This document shows positions 6,163 through 8,221 of a stretch of DNA of 8,221 nucleotides, in pieces. The notes beneath the pieces are model-generated. The model saw nothing but the letters and a program-made list of their open reading frames with translations. It searched no databases and was not told where the DNA came from. Both the position numbers and the translations under genes were made by a program. The stretch covers positions 1-8,221 of the forward strand of contig CAZMVY010000216.1 of the NCBI GenBank assembly GCA_964569765.1, written 5' to 3'. Numbering within the stretch: position 1 is the stretch's first letter; every line of letters begins with the position of its first letter. The stretch is from CAZMVY01 sp964569765 (GTDB lineage Bacteria > Planctomycetota > Phycisphaerae > UBA1845 > PWPN01).

Positions 6163-6996
6163 TCACACGCCGCTGAACGCCGAGAAGCCTCCATCCACCG
6201 GCACCGTGATCCCCGTGATGAACTGCGACGCCGGCGAGAGCAGCCACGTCACCGTGCCGTAGAGGTCCTCGGCCTCACCGAAACGCCCCATCGGCGTGTG
6301 CGTGATGATCGATCGGCCTCGCGGCGTCAGATCGCCCGTCTTCTCGTCGGTCAGCAGGAAGCGGTTCTGGTGCGTCAGCAGGAAGCCGGGCGCGATCGCA
6401 TTCACGCGGATCCGCGGCGAGTATTCCTGCGCCATGTGCACCGCCAGCCATTCCGTGAAGTTCTTCACGCCCGCCTTGGCGGCGGAGTAGGCGGGAATCC
6501 GCGTCAGCGGCCGGAACGCATTCATGGAGGCTACGTTCAGGATCACGCCCTCGCCGCGATCGGCCATGGCCCGCCCGAAGACCATCGACGGCAACACGGT
6601 GCCGAGGATGTTCAGGTCCATAACCTTACGGAATGCATCGATCGGCAGATCGAAGAAGCGCTTGTCCGGGCCGGTTGTGGCGGCGGGGTGATTGCCCCCC
6701 GCACCGTTGACCAGGCAATCGACCCGGTCCAGCTCCCGAACGCAGGCCTCGCACGCCGCCTGGACGCTCTCGCGATCAAGCACGTTGGTTTCGATGGCGA
6801 TGGCCTTGCCGCCCGCCTTGCGGATCCGATCGGCCACCGCCGTCGCGGCGTCTTTCGACAGGTCCAGGACGGCCACGGCCATTCCGGACGCTGCCAGGTG
6901 CTCGGCCATCCCGCTGCACAACACGCCGCCGCCGCCCGTGACGGCGACGGTCATTCCGGTCACATCGAACAACGCCCGAGGAGTTGTCTGGTTCAT
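6163..6996 (-). CDS. uxuB: SDR oxidoreductase, D-mannonate oxidoreductase / fructuronate reductase type
   Basis: This is a 277-residue classical short-chain dehydrogenase. The Rossmann motif TGGGGVLCSG spans residues 20-29, Asp45 after beta-2 (AVLDLS) points to NAD(H), and NGAGGN occurs at 97-102. The tetrad is Asn129 (DLNILGT), Ser157 (NVASMNA), Tyr170 and Lys174 (AYSAAKAG). GAGGN, the FFDL segment, the LTHQNRFLLTDEKTG stretch, TPRGRSII, HTPMGRFGEAEDL and the ending VPVDGGFSAFSGV are, to my knowledge, hallmarks of the SDR-type enzymes annotated as D-mannonate oxidoreductase in hexuronate catabolism, interconverting fructuronate and mannonate. That substrate is inferred from pattern memory; a related sugar-acid dehydrogenase is possible. 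It is first in a two-gene unit with the HAD gene. There is no Shine-Dalgarno before the ATG. A promoter-like element ends about 8 bases upstream, so the transcript may be leaderless. The symbol is tentative. Confidence 0.85.
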   Translation of the reverse strand: MNQTTPRALFDVTGMTVAVTGGGGVLCSGMAEHLAASGMAVAVLDLSKDAATAVADRIRKAGGKAIAIETNVLDRESVQAACEACVRELDRVDCLVNGAGGNHPAATTGPDKRFFDLPIDAFRKVMDLNILGTVLPSMVFGRAMADRGEGVILNVASMNAFRPLTRIPAYSAAKAGVKNFTEWLAVHMAQEYSPRIRVNAIAPGFLLTHQNRFLLTDEKTGDLTPRGRSIITHTPMGRFGEAEDLYGTVTWLLSPASQFITGITVPVDGGFSAFSGV

Positions 6997-7001
6997 GGGC
7001 G

Positions 7002-7012
7002 GGTATCATACC
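7002..7012. promoter_or_regulatory. Palindromic candidate operator before the SDR gene
   Basis: GGTAT-C-ATACC is a perfect 11-base palindrome overlapping the predicted -10 box, 5 bases from the ATG. It is AT-rich in a GC-rich setting. GntR-type regulators of hexuronate genes (E. coli UxuR/ExuR) bind sites centred on GGTATACC, so the resemblance plus the gene context suggests a repressor site. No regulator gene is in the window. Confidence 0.35.
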
Positions 7013-7032
7013 GGGTTTCGCCCGGACGCCAA
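7005..7032 (-). promoter_or_regulatory. Predicted promoter for the SDR-HAD unit, possibly leaderless
   Basis: Read on the minus strand, TTGGCG (7032-7027, four of six consensus bases) and TATGAT (7010-7005, five of six) are 16 bases apart. Transcription would begin near 6998, two bases before the ATG at 6996, leaving no room for a ribosome binding site. Confidence 0.45.
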
Positions 7033-7046
7033 GATGTGATATCGGG

Positions 7047-7056
7047 TCGGTACCGA
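7047..7056. repeat. Second palindrome upstream of the SDR gene
   Basis: TCGGTACCGA is a perfect 10-base palindrome centred about 45 bases upstream of the palindrome at 7002-7012. Both contain GGTA and TACC half-sites, though at different spacing. It could be an auxiliary operator or chance. Confidence 0.22.
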
Positions 7057-7185
7057 TGCGGGTCTGGAACAGTTCGGGCGGGTGTCTGGGGGTGCCTGAC
7101 GGATTCCACCAGTCCGTTCCTGCCCCGCAGCGCCGTTCGCTTTGGCGGAGAGTGTGACGACCCACCGGTGCGGACTACTTTGACG

Positions 7186-7926
7186 TTACCGACGTGAGTT
7201 GGGCGGCTCCGGTCTGGTCGGCGGCGGTTGCGGGGTTTCGCGGACCGTAGCGGGGGCCTGTGGGCCCTTCAGGGGCCGGGCCGGCCGTTCCTCCGGGGCC
7301 GCCGATGCGGCGTTCCGATTCCACAGGCGGACATCCGTGATGGTCGCCTCCACGCGACACTTCTCCGGCGGGCGGTGGTCTCCGGGCAGCGGGCTGCCAA
7401 CGATGCGGGCCGTCGCACCGGGCATGAGGGGACCGCACCACTTCTCGTCGATGGCCATGGGCGTCGCCGCCCACTCGTTGGATGCCGCGATGGGCATATC
7501 GTCCTCGTTCAGGACCGTGACACGTATCGACAACAGCGAGACGACCTCCTTACCGCGATTGCGGACCTCGATCACGGGTCGAATACGCTCCCGGGTGCCC
7601 TGGTCCCTGTGGTCGCCACGGCAGGGCACCATCACGAGGCGGGCTGTCACCTCGAGCTGGTCGCGGTAGTCCGCCGACCGCACGTCGTTGAGCATGTCGG
7701 CCAGCGCGGGCGGCAACGATCGGCGAAGTTCGGGCAGGTTGCGAAGGCCCGCCTCGGTAAGGCCGACCAGACTGTCCGTCTTGCGGTCCGCGATGTTCAT
7801 GCCGTAGAGGATGATCCCGGCCAGACTCAAGATCGACGCGACGGCGGCCATGCTGACGCCCCACGCCAGTGTCGACAGAAATGACCGAGGCCGGGGGGGC
7901 ACGTCCCGGTAATCGTTGCTCATCAT
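7186..7926 (-). CDS. Membrane-anchored protein of unknown function
   Basis: I do not recognise this 246-residue protein as a named family. Residues 1-15 are polar with several Arg (RDVPPRPRS), followed by one hydrophobic helix at about 16-43 ending in GIILYGMN. This predicts an N-in, C-out anchor with no cleavage site that I can see. A charged region at about 46-90 is followed by a probable beta-rich domain at about 93-205. There, RIRPVIEVRNRGKEVVSL, RVTVLNEDD and LMPGATARI loosely recall FxLYD-type Ig-like extracytoplasmic domains, an inference from pattern only. Three cysteines (102, 164, 190) could form a disulfide. The tail from about 210 is Pro-rich and probably disordered. The first of two adjacent ATGs (7926) lies 9 bases after AGGAG. 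It reads toward the SDR gene with a 189-base gap, which contains the SDR promoter, so they are probably separate transcripts. Confidence 0.7.
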   Translation of the reverse strand: MMSNDYRDVPPRPRSFLSTLAWGVSMAAVASILSLAGIILYGMNIADRKTDSLVGLTEAGLRNLPELRRSLPPALADMLNDVRSADYRDQLEVTARLVMVPCRGDHRDQGTRERIRPVIEVRNRGKEVVSLLSIRVTVLNEDDMPIAASNEWAATPMAIDEKWCGPLMPGATARIVGSPLPGDHRPPEKCRVEATITDVRLWNRNAASAAPEERPARPLKGPQAPATVRETPQPPPTRPEPPNSRR

Positions 7927-7935
7927 GACTCCGGT

Positions 7936-7940
7936 CTCCT
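7936..7940 (-). promoter_or_regulatory. Shine-Dalgarno of the unknown membrane protein gene
   Basis: AGGAG on the minus strand is 9 bases from the ATG at 7926 and 12 from the next ATG (7923), favouring the first. I found no convincing -35/-10 pair for this gene; AATAAT at 8002-7997 lacks a partner. Confidence 0.6.
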
Positions 7941-7970
7941 TGGGGGTGCTTTTTCGTGCGGAACGCCCGC

Positions 7971-8181
7971 ATGACGGTATTCGTGGGAGGGGGGCGATTA
8001 TTCGGGAGTTTTCGGGAATGCGACGGGTGGCTTCGGCGCGCGCCGCGTCATCGAACTGAAAGACGCGGCGGGCGATCCGGTGCGCTCCTTGCTCGGCCCG
8101 CCGGTGACGATGCCAGGGTCGAGGATCATGCTTAACCTTGCGCCGGATGCGGTGGAACTCCTCGGGGTGAATGAACGGTAG
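7971..8181 (+). pseudogene. Short coding-like ORF with no start in frame; possible one-base frameshift
   Basis: The frame ending at TAG 8179-8181 is open from 7975 and reads like protein, with segments such as GNATGGFGARRVIELKDAAG and RIMLNLAPDAVELLGVNER and mostly G or C in third codon positions. It has no ATG until 8110. An ATG at 7971 in another frame, 7 bases after a weak GGAA, would run straight into it if one base were removed from the six-G run at 7989-7994, giving a protein of about 69 residues. So it may be a small gene disrupted by a real or artefactual indel, or the end of a longer gene truncated at its 5' side. I do not recognise the product. It is divergent from the membrane protein gene, 44 bases from that gene's start. 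Confidence 0.35.
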
Positions 8182-8221
8182 AAGGGGGGATACGACAGTC
8201 GTCCTTCGCGACGCGCCGTGC

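Noticed and set aside
5289..6176. Plus-strand ORF of 295 residues opposite the HAD gene
   Set aside because: The minus strand carries all four HAD motifs; the plus-strand frame has none.
6147..6194. Upstream extension of the HAD gene
   Set aside because: It overlaps the SDR coding end and adds an unconserved Arg-rich lead; ATGs at 6152 or 6146 fit the operon spacing better.
7013..7185. Gap between the unknown membrane gene and the SDR promoter
   Set aside because: Apart from the -35 box and the palindrome at 7047-7056, I found no credible terminator, RNA gene or small ORF here.
5956..7197. Plus-strand ORF of 413 residues opposite the SDR gene
   Set aside because: Its His/Arg-rich translation is a shadow of the SDR, which has a complete catalytic tetrad and Rossmann motif.

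Overview
The window is high-GC bacterial chromosome carrying seven recognisable genes plus one short, possibly frameshifted ORF. I see no rRNA, tRNA, CRISPR array, transposase, integrase or phage gene. Promoter-like boxes resemble the sigma-70 consensus rather than the Bacteroidetes type. The gene set (TIGR02757 protein, archaeal-type glycogen debranching enzyme, HflX, UxuB-like SDR next to a HAD hydrolase, a one-helix unknown protein) would fit Planctomycetota or a related lineage. That placement is an inference from general resemblance and is weak.

Left half, all on the plus strand. The window opens inside a TIGR02757/DUF2400 gene, a distant relative of the HhH-GPD DNA glycosylases. Its reading frame has no stop where the conserved domain ends and runs far into the next gene. 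A non-haem ferritin follows (501-992) with a complete ferroxidase centre and a strong ribosome binding site. RuvX/YqgF (1114-1539), a 16S rRNA maturation / RNase H-fold protein, comes next. A hairpin- and promoter-bearing gap leads to a glycogen debranching enzyme with GDE_N and GDE_C (GH133) halves (1658-3625). A further gap with GC-rich inverted repeats and a good promoter leads to the ribosome-associated GTPase HflX (3877-5199).

Right half, mostly minus strand. HflX converges on a two-gene unit read leftward: an SDR oxidoreductase of the D-mannonate oxidoreductase / fructuronate reductase type (6996-6163), then a HAD-family phosphatase-like gene (6146-5259) 16 bases later. The short spacing implies co-transcription and a shared role in sugar-acid metabolism. 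The SDR has a promoter-like element so close to its ATG that the mRNA would be nearly leaderless. An 11-base GGTAT-C-ATACC palindrome overlaps the -10 box and is a candidate operator. A perfect 8-bp GC hairpin lies between the convergent genes. Upstream of the SDR, also on the minus strand, is a membrane-anchored protein of unknown function (7926-7186).

The right edge holds a short plus-strand coding-like frame (to 8181). It lacks its own start but could be joined to an upstream ATG by a one-base change in a six-G run. Most of the window is ordinary housekeeping DNA, and I find no convincing new multi-gene system. The points most worth checking are the stop-less TIGR02757 frame, the leaderless/operator arrangement before the SDR, and the frameshifted small ORF.
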